A DNA stretch of 41,571 bases from a virus. Location of the stretch: positions 1 to 41,571 of the IMG/VR virus record IMGVR_UViG_3300033979_000546. The stretch is one strand, 5' to 3'. Numbering within the stretch: position 1 is the first letter of the stretch; each line of letters starts with the position of its first letter. Made by a program: the position numbers and the translations under genes. Positions 1 through 7,770 of the stretch are shown piece after piece. The notes under the pieces were generated by a model that was not told where the DNA came from, did no database searches, and saw only the letters and a list, made by a program, of their open reading frames with translations.

Positions 1-229
1 AAGCGTGTACTGCCGCCACTGGCCGTCCTGAATCGGCTCCGGGTTGTGTGGTTGAATGAACGCCTCGAGCAGGCGACCGCTCGGGTCGATCGGCCTCGGG
101 GGCGGTGGCAACTGGTGGGAGTCACGAGCGGCACAGACGTAATAACCCGCCTGAGTGATGATCATGCTCGGACCGGCAGTGGACACCAAGTAAGGACCGT
201 TCGCGGCAGTGCCCGGTGCGACGTCCTTG
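1..229. repeat. Terminal overlap, left copy
   Basis: These 229 bases match 41343-41571 except at two positions (a127 versus g41469; c226 versus t41568). The tail gene crossing the window edge stays in frame when the two copies are merged, so this is most simply the overlap of a circular or circularly permuted assembly of about 41,342 bp. Both differences are synonymous third-position changes in that gene (GCT/GCC Ala, AAG/AAA Lys). Confidence 0.93.
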
Positions 230-1497
230 ACGTCCATCCTAACCACTTTGTAGTCGAGTAGGTAATTGATCCGCTCGTGGTACGCGATGTACGGAGTGGT
301 GAGGTGTTGTTGTGAGACGCCACCCTGACCGTAGTTGTAATCGGACTCGATCATCACGTTGGGCGAGTCCACCCTTGAGATGCTGACGTCCGACGGTGCC
401 TGCGAGGATTCCGACGGCTCGCCGGTGCAAGCGTCGTAAGGTGCGACCAGAGGGGCCACGTGCGGGAACGACGGGAGACTGCCGTACGGGCTCGGGAGGT
501 ATGCCTGATCGTTCGAATCTGGCGGAGGAATGAGCATCCGCTGGAACATCGCGCCGTAGTTCGGGGTGAAGGTCCCTTGCGGCGGTGCGGCCACCGACGA
601 ACCGGAAATGGCAAACGCGATTTCGTTCCCGTACACCGAATCGTCGACGCTCGCCTCCTCGAACAGGAAGGCCGGGTCATTGAGGGGAAACTTTACCGAG
701 ATCAAGTTCGCCAAGTAGACGAACATCGCGGACTTCGGCGTCGACGGCGGGGCCTTGAATCGACCTTGGAGCGTGAAGAACACCCGGGCCCCGAGGTCCG
801 CGACCTTCACCCCGAACGTAGCCTCACCGTCCGACACGAGGGTCGGCAGCGTCCGGTACTCCTCGACGTCGACGACGCTGAAGGTAAGCGTGCGGCAGTC
901 GGGGCTCTGGGCGAACTGCTGTTGCGTCCGGCGAAACCGATTGGGGAGTGGGGGCGTGACGAGGGAGCGGTACAGGTCCGCCGGTGCGGCGTCCTTCCTA
1001 ACCTTGAGCGTGCCGCTGACCTGACGGGTCGCATAACCGCTGACGTCCACCGAGTAGGAATACGTCTTGGTCAGGCTGAGCAGGCCGTTCGGAGTGCCGA
1101 GGGCGGCACACTCCTTCTTCATCAGGTTCACTTGCCAAGAGTACCGCGCCGCCCTGAGGCCAGTGATCTGGGAGATCGTCAGGTCTTCCGGCTTCGGTGC
1201 CCAGTCGTCGACGACACCTGCCCCACCGGTTGCGACCGGGTCGAAGTCATAAATCACGACACCGGTCGAATCCTTGATCTGCAAGCGTTGAGCGTGCTTG
1301 GAAACCGCCACGCGCATCGCCACCAAGGCGTCGCGGAAACTGGCGATCGTGTCCTCTGCCTGTGTGATCCACCCCGACACCGAGATCTGGTACCGGGTGC
1401 CCAACAGGGTGCGCTCGTCGGTGTCGTAGACGTACTGCGAACGTACCGTGACCGTGGGGTACGGGAACGAATACTCGCCATACGTCACTTGCATCAT
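1..1497 (-). CDS. Tail protein downstream of the tape measure (5' 499 codons; continues across the circle join)
   Basis: The frame is open on the minus strand from ATG 1497 to the left edge and continues, after the overlap is merged, from 41342 to a stop at 41181, giving about 552 residues. The start ATG overlaps the tape measure stop (ATGA), indicating translational coupling. The protein begins MMQVTYGEYSFPYPTV. Residues 40-75 form a helical stretch and the remainder looks beta-rich and Pro-rich. Position directly after the tape measure and before another large tail gene fits a distal tail or baseplate component of a siphovirus. I do not recognise a family by motif, so the role comes from position alone. 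Confidence 0.8.
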   Translation of the reverse strand, partial: MMQVTYGEYSFPYPTVTVRSQYVYDTDERTLLGTRYQISVSGWITQAEDTIASFRDALVAMRVAVSKHAQRLQIKDSTGVVIYDFDPVATGGAGVVDDWAPKPEDLTISQITGLRAARYSWQVNLMKKECAALGTPNGLLSLTKTYSYSVDVSGYATRQVSGTLKVRKDAAPADLYRSLVTPPLPNRFRRTQQQFAQSPDCRTLTFSVVDVEEYRTLPTLVSDGEATFGVKVADLGARVFFTLQGRFKAPPSTPKSAMFVYLANLISVKFPLNDPAFLFEEASVDDSVYGNEIAFAISGSSVAAPPQGTFTPNYGAMFQRMLIPPPDSNDQAYLPSPYGSLPSFPHVAPLVAPYDACTGEPSESSQAPSDVSISRVDSPNVMIESDYNYGQGGVSQQHLTTPYIAYHERINYLLDYKVVRMDVKDVAPGTAANGPYLVSTAGPSMIITQAGYYVCAARDSHQLPPPPRPIDPSGRLLEAFIQPHNPEPIQDGQWRQYTL

Positions 1498-2660
1498 AGG
1501 TCGATCACCGTCCTCGCGTAGATCTTGCTGGACAGGAGGTGCTGTTCGTTGCGAACTGAGTGGATCGCTCGCACGAGCAGACCACGAACCTCTTCAATCG
1601 ACCGCTGAACGGCCTCCTCGTGTTGCAACTTGACTTCAGCCTTGAGTTGTACGTTGTTCACGATGCTGGCCAAGGACGGCGGTTGCATGCTGACCGACGT
1701 CCTGCCCGCGGCCACCGACGTAGGGGGCGGCTTCCCGGTCGACTTCGTACCGAACAGACCTTCGACCTTGAGCGGTGCGCTCCAGTTCGGGGCGTCGCGT
1801 TCGCCACTCGAGGGTGCCACTCCCGGCGACGCTTGCTTGCCGAGTTCCGAGAATCCTCGGATCAAGGCTTGATTCATCTGGGCCACCAAACCGTTCTGAT
1901 TCAGTCCGGTGCCTCCGACGAGGCCTTTATAAAAGGCCATCAACTTGTTGGACGCGACGTCCAACTGGTCGGCCAACCCGAACAGTGCAACGTTGAGAAC
2001 GGGAAACGTCCTCATAAGGTCCGCCACCACCCTCAAGAGTCCGGCGGTAAAAAGGACCACCGATCTCAACATGTCGCGGAACGCTCGCACCAGCCCAACG
2101 ATTACGTAAATGAGAACCTTTAGAGACGGGAGCAACAACTCGACCAAAGTGTAAATGATCTCGCGTATGTCGCGGACCATGACGGCGAGGATCGGTCCCA
2201 ACTCGTGGGCGAGGCGGATCGAAATGATCCGCATGGCGATCTGCAGTTCCCTGAACGCGACCGACAGGATCGGCGAAAACCGGGCCAGACTCTGAGCCAA
2301 GTTCCACACCGACGTGACCACGGCCTTGATCGCTTGGTACAGGGCCTCGAGGATCAGGACCACCATGCCGACGACCGCGATCGCCTTCATCAGACCGGCA
2401 CCACCGGGAAGTCCACCGACGGCACCCCCCATCGGGGTGCCGGTCAACTTGGCCTCGATCTGAGACAACTTATCTACGAGAGGTTTGGTGACGGTAATCT
2501 TGAGGGCTTCCCCGATCGAGACCGCAGTGGTGCCTTGCTGCCCACCCTTGGTGGAAGACTTGCCGCGATTCAGTGCAGCCTCGGCTTCCTGCACCTCCTT
2601 GGCGACGGAAGCCTCGTCCAACACCACCTTCAAGCCTACCTTGATGTCGTCAGTAGCCAC
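1494..2660 (-). CDS. Tail tape measure protein (short)
   Basis: This 388-residue protein has the make-up of a tape measure protein. It has a charged N-terminal helix (residues 1-35), a long hydrophobic helical centre (about 85-235) with several membrane-like segments such as AIAVVGMVVLILEALYQAI, and a Gln/Glu-rich helical C-terminus. It lies after the tail chaperone frameshift pair and two small tail genes, which is the expected position. The start is GTG 2660, preceded by GGAGGTG and overlapping the upstream gene by 11 bases. At about 0.15 nm per residue the tail would be near 58 nm, short for a siphovirus. The family assignment rests on composition and synteny. Confidence 0.8.
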   Translation of the reverse strand: MATDDIKVGLKVVLDEASVAKEVQEAEAALNRGKSSTKGGQQGTTAVSIGEALKITVTKPLVDKLSQIEAKLTGTPMGGAVGGLPGGAGLMKAIAVVGMVVLILEALYQAIKAVVTSVWNLAQSLARFSPILSVAFRELQIAMRIISIRLAHELGPILAVMVRDIREIIYTLVELLLPSLKVLIYVIVGLVRAFRDMLRSVVLFTAGLLRVVADLMRTFPVLNVALFGLADQLDVASNKLMAFYKGLVGGTGLNQNGLVAQMNQALIRGFSELGKQASPGVAPSSGERDAPNWSAPLKVEGLFGTKSTGKPPPTSVAAGRTSVSMQPPSLASIVNNVQLKAEVKLQHEEAVQRSIEEVRGLLVRAIHSVRNEQHLLSSKIYARTVIDL

Positions 2661-3138
2661 TCTTCACCTCCGGCCAAGTGGCATGCAAATGGCAACGGTA
2701 CGATTGGTCCAGATACATCAAGTAGGAACCGTCCACTTCCGCACCACGGATCGGGCTCTCGTTCTCCAAGATCGCGGCCTCATCGAGCGGTGCCTCCACG
2801 ATGTCGTACAGGCCGTGCACGACGCGGGAGACGTCGTACGCCATGTTGATGATCTCGCGAGTGGTCTCTTCGACTTGGTTCAACTCGTGCGAGGCCAGTT
2901 TCGAGTAGAGCCTGACCCCGAAGGTCATCCGCCTCACGAGGTTGGCGTCCCCCTCGCCCATTTCAAAACTCGACCCGTTGTAGTACACCTGCACGTACTT
3001 GAAGGAGTTCTGGGGCACGACCATCGGAACCGCGACAGCCCGACAGTTGTTCCTCGAGAACCGCTCGGGCAAGCCTTCGATGATCTTGTTGACCACGAAG
3101 TCGAGGACGAGGTTGGGATGGTCCTTTACTCCTGCCAT
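2650..3138 (-). CDS. Putative minor tail protein before the tape measure
   Basis: The gene encodes 162 residues starting MAGVKDHPNLVLDFVV. The ATG at 3138 forms a TGATG overlap with the upstream stop, preferred over an in-frame TTG one codon earlier. The centre reads VRLYSKLASHELNQVEETTREIINMAYDV, a mixed alpha/beta pattern seen in small tail-associated proteins. It lies between a large virion protein and the tape measure. No diagnostic motif is visible, so the tail role is inferred from position only. A tail terminator or a tape-measure-proximal minor protein are both possible. Confidence 0.6.
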   Translation of the reverse strand: MAGVKDHPNLVLDFVVNKIIEGLPERFSRNNCRAVAVPMVVPQNSFKYVQVYYNGSSFEMGEGDANLVRRMTFGVRLYSKLASHELNQVEETTREIINMAYDVSRVVHGLYDIVEAPLDEAAILENESPIRGAEVDGSYLMYLDQSYRCHLHATWPEVKSGY

Positions 3139-4397
3139 CAAGCCACCAAGGTGTCAGAGATCGTCGGGGACCCAGAAGACGGCAACTGGTACCCTAGGTA
3201 CCGAGTGAAGAAGTCTTGAAACTTACCGTCCCTCGAGTTGGTCGTGGTACACGTGAACGAGTCGCCGATCGCGTAAGCCGTGGACCCCCTAGTGACCGCG
3301 TAGTTTACGTTGGCGTGAGTCGCCGGTACCGAGAGGAAACAACCACTCACGTAGATCGACTTACCCACGTTGCCAGTGGCACTAGTCCACTCGATCGTGA
3401 CCTTCACGTCAGACGGGACGTTTTCGGGCGTCGCCAAGAACGCAGTGTACGACAGGAAGTCGGAAGAGGAAAGCGTGTTGGGGTCAACGCTGACTGCGTT
3501 CACCGACCAACCGGTGCCGCCGACCTTCACCGTGAAGGTGGAACCGGCGGTCCAGACACCGCCAGACCTCTTCACCCACACGCTGAGGAAATACACCTTC
3601 CGGTTCGCCATGACCGGAGTCTGGGTCAGGCGGATGGTGGACACGCCGGAGGACTTGAGTTCAAGGCTATTGGAGAAGGCATGCAAGGCCGCAGTGGTGG
3701 AGAACACATTGGTACCGGCGGTGCCCGCAGCCACCGTCCAACCGTCGGGAACGTTCGTCACCGTGTACGTGGACAGTTCGCCGTTAGTGAGAATGGAAGC
3801 ACTTACCGCGGACCGCAAACTGGGGCCGGGGCCACTGCCGGGGTCGTTCACTCCATCCACCGATTGGGTCTTGAATCGACCGACGATCTCGAACTGTTCC
3901 GACCCGTTGCTCACTACCGATTGGACGCACGAGACTCTGACCGCCTCAGGAATGAGACCCTGACTGGCGACGCCGTTCGACCTCAACGCGGAAACATGTA
4001 AGGAACCGTTGCCGACGTTCGTGCCTGCAGTGGAGGAGACCGTGCAAGTGTTGGTGTTGACGGTCTGCGAGTCCGCGCCCATGCGATCGATGAGCAGTGG
4101 GATGATGGAACCGGCACTCGGACTCGGAGCGTTCAACTCGTTTTGCAACTCGTTGCCGAGGTAAGTGGTCGCCTGACTCGTCAGACTCGAGGCCAAGGAC
4201 CTCAGGCTACCCGCGGCGTTCTGAAACGTGGGCAGCACCGAAGTGACCCACTCTCGCCGGTCGTTGAACTCGTCCAAGATGTTGTCAGCACCGACGCCAG
4301 ACCCCAGCAACTGGCTCGACTGCCGGGAGACCGCGTTATTGATCTCGTTGATGAACGTACCGAGCCGGGTGAAGGTGGTGGTGTAGTTGATCGCCAT
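3138..4397 (-). CDS. Virion protein with beta-rich, carbohydrate-binding-like domains
   Basis: This 419-residue protein starts at ATG 4397, which overlaps the upstream stop (TAATG). The first 100 residues are helical (TTTFTRLGTFINEINNAVSR). The rest is Ser/Thr/Gly/Val-rich beta sequence. The segment around residues 225-385 (CBM-like pattern with VYFLSVWVKRSGG and VKVTIEWTSATGN) resembles a jelly-roll carbohydrate-binding or lectin fold of the kind found in exposed phage proteins. It lies between the tail chaperones and the tape measure, an uncommon place for a receptor-binding module. It may be a tail-tube decoration or adhesin. The fold assignment is by eye. Confidence 0.6.
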   Translation of the reverse strand: MAINYTTTFTRLGTFINEINNAVSRQSSQLLGSGVGADNILDEFNDRREWVTSVLPTFQNAAGSLRSLASSLTSQATTYLGNELQNELNAPSPSAGSIIPLLIDRMGADSQTVNTNTCTVSSTAGTNVGNGSLHVSALRSNGVASQGLIPEAVRVSCVQSVVSNGSEQFEIVGRFKTQSVDGVNDPGSGPGPSLRSAVSASILTNGELSTYTVTNVPDGWTVAAGTAGTNVFSTTAALHAFSNSLELKSSGVSTIRLTQTPVMANRKVYFLSVWVKRSGGVWTAGSTFTVKVGGTGWSVNAVSVDPNTLSSSDFLSYTAFLATPENVPSDVKVTIEWTSATGNVGKSIYVSGCFLSVPATHANVNYAVTRGSTAYAIGDSFTCTTTNSRDGKFQDFFTRYLGYQLPSSGSPTISDTLVA

Positions 4398-4666
4398 TAG
4401 AACCTCGTCACTGACTCGATCGCGATGGCCTGTGCCTGCTCGTCGCCGTCAAACGCCATCTTGATCAGTTGAGTCAGGTAATGACTGACCCCCTTGGCGT
4501 CGCTAGGCATCGCAGCCATGACGTCGCAAACGAACTCGAGGCGACGCCTAGCGTTGATCCTAGGCATGTTCTCTACGAGTCCGCGGACCTCTTCGTCAGC
4601 GAGAGCAGCCAACTCCGAAGGTTGAATGCCGTAGAAGGCGATCAACTCTGCGGAGTTGGCATAAGC
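4397..4666 (-). CDS. Tail assembly chaperone, frameshift extension (T part)
   Basis: This frame encodes AYANSAELIAFYGIQPSELA and continues to a stop at 4397. It has no ATG or GTG start near its beginning, only a TTG at 4645. It is open back to the slippery site in the upstream gene, in the -1 frame. In siphoviruses the T extension of the gpG/gpGT chaperone is made by -1 frameshifting, and position, size (about 89 residues) and the site all match. The fused product would be about 173 residues. The chaperones bind tail tube subunits and the tape measure and are absent from the finished tail. Confidence 0.75.
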   Translation of the reverse strand, partial: AYANSAELIAFYGIQPSELAALADEEVRGLVENMPRINARRRLEFVCDVMAAMPSDAKGVSHYLTQLIKMAFDGDEQAQAIAIESVTRF

Positions 4667-4920
4667 CCCTTTATGGCACCGCTCTCTTCCACGAACTTGG
4701 TCAACTCACGGATCAGGAAGAGGGTCTGGTAGTCGGTGATCGCCTCAGGGAGGTCAAACGACTTCCGAGCGGCGGCGATGAGAACCGGGTACTTGACGTC
4801 GCCCTCGATGTGAGGCGACAGCGACCGGATGACGGCGAACGGATCGTACCGGCGAACGGTACCATCCGGCATCTCGACTTCCATCATCGGAGTCGAGACG
4901 TCTTTCAACTTGATGCCCAT
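4642..4920 (-). CDS. Tail assembly chaperone (G part)
   Basis: This 92-residue protein begins MGIKLKDVSTPMMEVEMPDG. The ATG at 4920 follows a GAGGA ribosome binding site. It lies immediately after the major tail protein and ahead of the tape measure, the standard place for the G-type chaperone. Near its end the codons ATA AAG GGG create a slippery site that moves ribosomes into the T frame. Ribosomes that do not slip end at the TGA at 4642. Function is assigned from synteny, size and the frameshift. Confidence 0.75.
   Translation of the reverse strand: MGIKLKDVSTPMMEVEMPDGTVRRYDPFAVIRSLSPHIEGDVKYPVLIAAARKSFDLPEAITDYQTLFLIRELTKFVEESGAIKGLMPTPQS
4666..4672 (-). promoter_or_regulatory. Programmed -1 frameshift slippery site (A AAG GGG)
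   Basis: On the minus strand the heptamer A AAG GGG fits X XXY YYZ in the frame of the 4920 gene: the AAG codon begins at 4671, 249 bases after the start. Slipping one base back leads to codons GCT TAT GCC AAC, which is the frame of the downstream chaperone extension, with no stop between. The site lies eight codons before the zero-frame stop. Confidence 0.72.
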
Positions 4921-4928
4921 TACAGTCC

Positions 4929-5390
4929 TCAGGTGACGGTGAAGTGAACCCCGCTAGCGTCCGGCAGGAGCAGGAACGTGAGCGGGCCCTTGCGAAGGTT
5001 GTTCGCAAGGAGAATCTCGGTGTCCGACAGGATGATGGCCCTCGGGGCAGTCAAGGTGGCGATGTTACCGGCGAGGGCCGCACTGGTACCCGCGGTGGCG
5101 GTAAGGACCAGTTGTTTCGACAAGGCGGCGAGCGTGTACCCGACCTTCGACATCGTGCCGAAGGTACCGGCCTGACTCGCGACCACTGGTTTGATCAGGT
5201 CGTACTCAACGTATTCAAGGGTGAGACGGTAGTCCACGCCCCGTTGGATCGCGTCACGCATCGCGTCACCATGGTCGTCGATCATGACCGTCTCATGGTG
5301 GTTGTTCATCTGGAGGCGAAAACCCCGCTCGGTCGTGCCGATGCTGGTGCCGTTCCAAGTTGCGCTGTAATGACCGGCGACAAAAGACAT
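4929..5390 (-). CDS. Major tail tube protein
   Basis: The product has 153 residues and begins MSFVAGHYSATWNGTSIGTT, a sequence style typical of siphovirus major tail proteins. The middle (YRLTLEYVEYDLIKP) and the C-terminus (GPLTFLLLPDASGVHFTVT) suggest the beta-sandwich of tail tube subunits. The ATG at 5390 follows directly after the upstream stop, with GGAG eight bases before it. Neighbours are the gpG-like completion protein upstream and the frameshifted chaperone pair downstream. The subunit should polymerise into the tail tube around the tape measure. Confidence 0.82.
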   Translation of the reverse strand: MSFVAGHYSATWNGTSIGTTERGFRLQMNNHHETVMIDDHGDAMRDAIQRGVDYRLTLEYVEYDLIKPVVASQAGTFGTMSKVGYTLAALSKQLVLTATAGTSAALAGNIATLTAPRAIILSDTEILLANNLRKGPLTFLLLPDASGVHFTVT

Positions 5391-5972
5391 TCAAGGTTCT
5401 CCTTTGAACAGGTCCGCGATCTCTTCAGCATTATTACGAGAAACGCGAAGGAACGGTCTGGGTGGTATGTCGGCCTTCTTCAAGAAGATGAAATCAACGC
5501 CCGGGGTGAGGTCGAAGTTCATGACCTTACCCTTTTTCTTCTTGGTGCCCTGTCGAACGATCTTCGGACCGCTCTTGACCCTGACTGACTTCTGTGCTCG
5601 GGTGGTCAGCGGAATGAAAAGGGCCTTGGCCCGTTTGGGAACGATCGTGGGCAGCGTACCCTGACCGACTCCGTCGGCGTCCGCCCCGACGGTGCCAAAC
5701 TGGTGGACCTTAGCACCCTCCCACGTGGTCCCGACCCACGGGCCGTCCGCGTCTATCCCATGAGTGATCGAGTCCAGCAGGTGGGACCCGGTGTCGTAGA
5801 GGGGCCGGGACCGACTGCCGTTCGGTCGGTCGCGGGGAAGTTTCTTGAACAGGATCTCGTCGTCGCCGGAACTCTCGATCCGGTCGATGGTCTGCTCCAT
5901 CAACAAGATGGATATCTGCTTCTTGACCCTCCTGAGGGGTTCAACCCCGAGGGCCCGCTGCAAGTCGACCAT
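5391..5972 (-). CDS. Mu gpG-like virion morphogenesis / tail completion protein
   Basis: This 193-residue protein carries the hallmarks of the phage virion morphogenesis family (gpG of Mu, gpS of P2): RPLYDTGSHLLDSI around residue 55, a KVHQFGT segment near 88, and PPRPFLRVSRNNAEEI near the C-terminus. A Lys-rich stretch (GTKKKKGK) lies near residue 140. Family members act at the head-tail junction or tail completion. I chose ATG 5972; a GTG at 5987 is in frame but lies inside the long inverted repeat at 5984-6075. No clear ribosome binding site precedes the ATG, so the structured leader may matter for its translation. Confidence 0.8.
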   Translation of the reverse strand: MVDLQRALGVEPLRRVKKQISILLMEQTIDRIESSGDDEILFKKLPRDRPNGSRSRPLYDTGSHLLDSITHGIDADGPWVGTTWEGAKVHQFGTVGADADGVGQGTLPTIVPKRAKALFIPLTTRAQKSVRVKSGPKIVRQGTKKKKGKVMNFDLTPGVDFIFLKKADIPPRPFLRVSRNNAEEIADLFKGEP

Positions 5973-5983
5973 GATCACGACAG

Positions 5984-6075
5984 CCACGGGAAGGTACCTC
6001 CGAGACGCCTCTCCGGGAGGGAGGACTGGAAGGCCCCCCGGAGGCCACCGCGACCTCGGAGATACCTTCCCGTGG
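5984..6075. repeat. 92-bp intergenic inverted repeat with 21-bp arms
   Basis: The left arm 5984-6004 (CCACGGGAAGGTACCTCCGA...) and right arm 6055-6075 are complementary at 20 of 21 positions. The 50-base interior can form further short stems (CCTC/GAGG and GGCC/GGCC), giving a branched structure if transcribed. It fills the gap between the gp36-like connector and the gpG-like gene and ends 11 bases before the latter's ATG. Neither side has a T-run, so it is not a standard terminator. A processing site, a translation-control element or a small mobile inverted repeat are possible. Confidence 0.85.
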
Positions 6076-6081
6076 CTCCCG

Positions 6082-6588
6082 TCACACTCCGCGGTTCTCC
6101 TGATCGGACGGAAGGACTCGAGTGCCTGCGATCCTCAAGCCGTCGAAGTACCCGCAGGCGTCGAACATGGTAGCGGCCTTGCCCTTCTTCGACCGGACGG
6201 CCATGGACTGGCTCGAACGGGCACCCCGGACTTCGGCGGCGTCCTGCTTACCCATCGCCTCGAGCCGCTCGAACATCCGCTTCCTCAGGTTCGTGACCTG
6301 CTCGGACTCCTCACCGCGACGCTCCCAGAGCATGCACCAAGTCAAGGCGGCGGTTATGCCCTTGATTTCGGAAGTCAGGAACCCGCCCACGAGCGGGACC
6401 TCGTAGACGTACCGCAAGAAGTTGTCCACGGTCTGGGCCGCGTCGTTCTCGGCGGTCTGCAGCACCGACTCGTTGATGCTGTTCAAGTCGTTCGGGTCGA
6501 CCTGCTCGTCGTCGTTCGTCAGTTGAACGATGACGCGGGCGTCGAAACGCTTGAGGATCTCGGCCTTGTCAGCGTAGACGTAAGGCAT
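6082..6588 (-). CDS. Head-tail connector, Mu gp36 / DUF1320-like
   Basis: The 168-residue product starts MPYVYADKAEILKRFDARVI, matching the style of Mu gp36-like proteins (YA...D...RFG...). It continues with an Asp/Asn-rich loop and an alpha-helical part (ESVLQTAENDAAQTVDNFLRYVY-EVPL). Members of this family follow the major capsid protein and act as head completion adaptors. The gene starts 71 bases after the capsid gene, across a strong hairpin, and is followed by the 92-bp inverted repeat. The C-terminal 50 residues are basic and extended. Confidence 0.8.
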   Translation of the reverse strand: MPYVYADKAEILKRFDARVIVQLTNDDEQVDPNDLNSINESVLQTAENDAAQTVDNFLRYVYEVPLVGGFLTSEIKGITAALTWCMLWERRGEESEQVTNLRKRMFERLEAMGKQDAAEVRGARSSQSMAVRSKKGKAATMFDACGYFDGLRIAGTRVLPSDQENRGV

Positions 6589-6604
6589 TGCGTTTCCGAA
6601 TACG

Positions 6605-6638
6605 ACGAGGGCCCCGCCGTTTCTGACGGGGCCCTCGT
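6605..6638. terminator. Strong hairpin after the major capsid gene (no T-run)
   Basis: ACGAGGGCCCCG (6605-6616) pairs perfectly with CGGGGCCCTCGT (6627-6638), a 12-bp GC-rich stem with a 10-base loop. It lies 21 bases beyond the capsid stop. No T-run follows on the minus strand, so it may act as a partial terminator or protect the abundant capsid mRNA from 3' decay while letting some transcripts continue to the tail genes. Confidence 0.7.
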
Positions 6639-6658
6639 GTGGTTACTGCCGGTCAGGA

Positions 6659-7747
6659 TCAAGTGGCGGCGTTGTCGACCTTCATCGCCGTCCACGGGAT
6701 GCCGTAGGAGACCTCACCGCGCCACCGGGCGGCCATGAGGAACTCCTCGTGCAGGATCACGTGCGAATCGGCGTTCATGCCGCCACGCTCGCCGAGGTTG
6801 GTCAGGATCTCGACGGAGGACAGGTTGCGGAGGTCCTCCATCGTGATGTTGAACGGCGAGCCGGTGCTCTGGAACTGCGAGAGCGAGTCCTGCATCTCGG
6901 CGTCGGTCCGCATGCGGAACCGGCTGTACACGAGGGGCCGGTTGACATGGCCGACGTTCATGAGATACCAGTCCGCGGCTTCCGCACCAGAGACCGGCAG
7001 GTAGTTGGACGAGTACACCCCGCCGACGAAACCCTCGTAGACGTTGTCCGTCTGCTTGATGAACTTGGCCGAAAGGGCCAACTTCATCGTGCTGTAAAGG
7101 AGGGGCGAGCAGACGACGACGAGGTCCTCGGGGCGAATCTTCTGGTAGAACGGCTCACCCTGATCGTCCTTCCACGCGAGCATCTGGACGAGGGCCCGGT
7201 CGAGGTCGATGATCAACTTCTCAGCAGTGTCGGCCCGAACAGTGGTCGAAGTCCACGAATTGGTGGCAGTCTGACCAGTGATCAGGTTCGACTGGGCGGA
7301 CTGAGTGCCGAGGACGTGGTCGGTGGCGAAGAAGTTCGAACCGGTGATGCACTTCGAGGACGAACCGTTCCGGAGTCGGGTCATAGCCAACTTGTCCGGG
7401 AAGTTCACGACGCGACCGGCCATCGAGTGGAGCAGGGTCCGGCTCTGGCCAGTCTGGTCGAAGTCCACGAGGCTCCGCTTGAGCCGAATCAGGCTCTTGT
7501 AGAGTTTGTTCGTGAAGTCGAACGTGTACTCGTTCAACTCGCTGAACGGGACTTCCATCTCGTCCGTGATCTGCTGAACCTGCGGCACCGTACCGAGGGT
7601 CGCGAAGAACTCCTTCTCGGAGTACGTGTCGACGGTCTCGGTGAAGAGCGGGTACAGCACGTCACGCGACTGCGTGATGAAGGACTTCGCGAAGAGGCCG
7701 CGAACTTCCTTACGAGTGATCTGCCGGTTGCGGGTCAGGATGGGCAT
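6659..7747 (-). CDS. Major capsid protein, Mu gpT-like
   Basis: This 362-residue protein begins MPILTRNRQITRKEVRGLF and contains segments typical of the Mu gpT major head subunit family, such as QQITDEMEVPFSELNEYTF near residue 60, LVVVCSPLLYSTMKLALSAK near 215, and EILTNLGERGGMNADSHVIL near 325. Its length suits an HK97-fold capsid subunit. Upstream lie a small decoration-like protein and the protease/scaffold, and downstream the gp36-like connector, which is standard Mu-type head order. Several copies should assemble on the scaffold and mature after protease action. Confidence 0.88.
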   Translation of the reverse strand: MPILTRNRQITRKEVRGLFAKSFITQSRDVLYPLFTETVDTYSEKEFFATLGTVPQVQQITDEMEVPFSELNEYTFDFTNKLYKSLIRLKRSLVDFDQTGQSRTLLHSMAGRVVNFPDKLAMTRLRNGSSSKCITGSNFFATDHVLGTQSAQSNLITGQTATNSWTSTTVRADTAEKLIIDLDRALVQMLAWKDDQGEPFYQKIRPEDLVVVCSPLLYSTMKLALSAKFIKQTDNVYEGFVGGVYSSNYLPVSGAEAADWYLMNVGHVNRPLVYSRFRMRTDAEMQDSLSQFQSTGSPFNITMEDLRNLSSVEILTNLGERGGMNADSHVILHEEFLMAARWRGEVSYGIPWTAMKVDNAAT

Positions 7748-7770
7748 GGGTGTTCAGACCTCTCGAAGGT

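Noticed and set aside
460-1521. Long plus-strand open frame opposite the tail gene
   Set aside because: It is Arg/His-rich, has no ribosome binding site and lies opposite a coding frame that continues across the join; it is a shadow of GC-rich codons.
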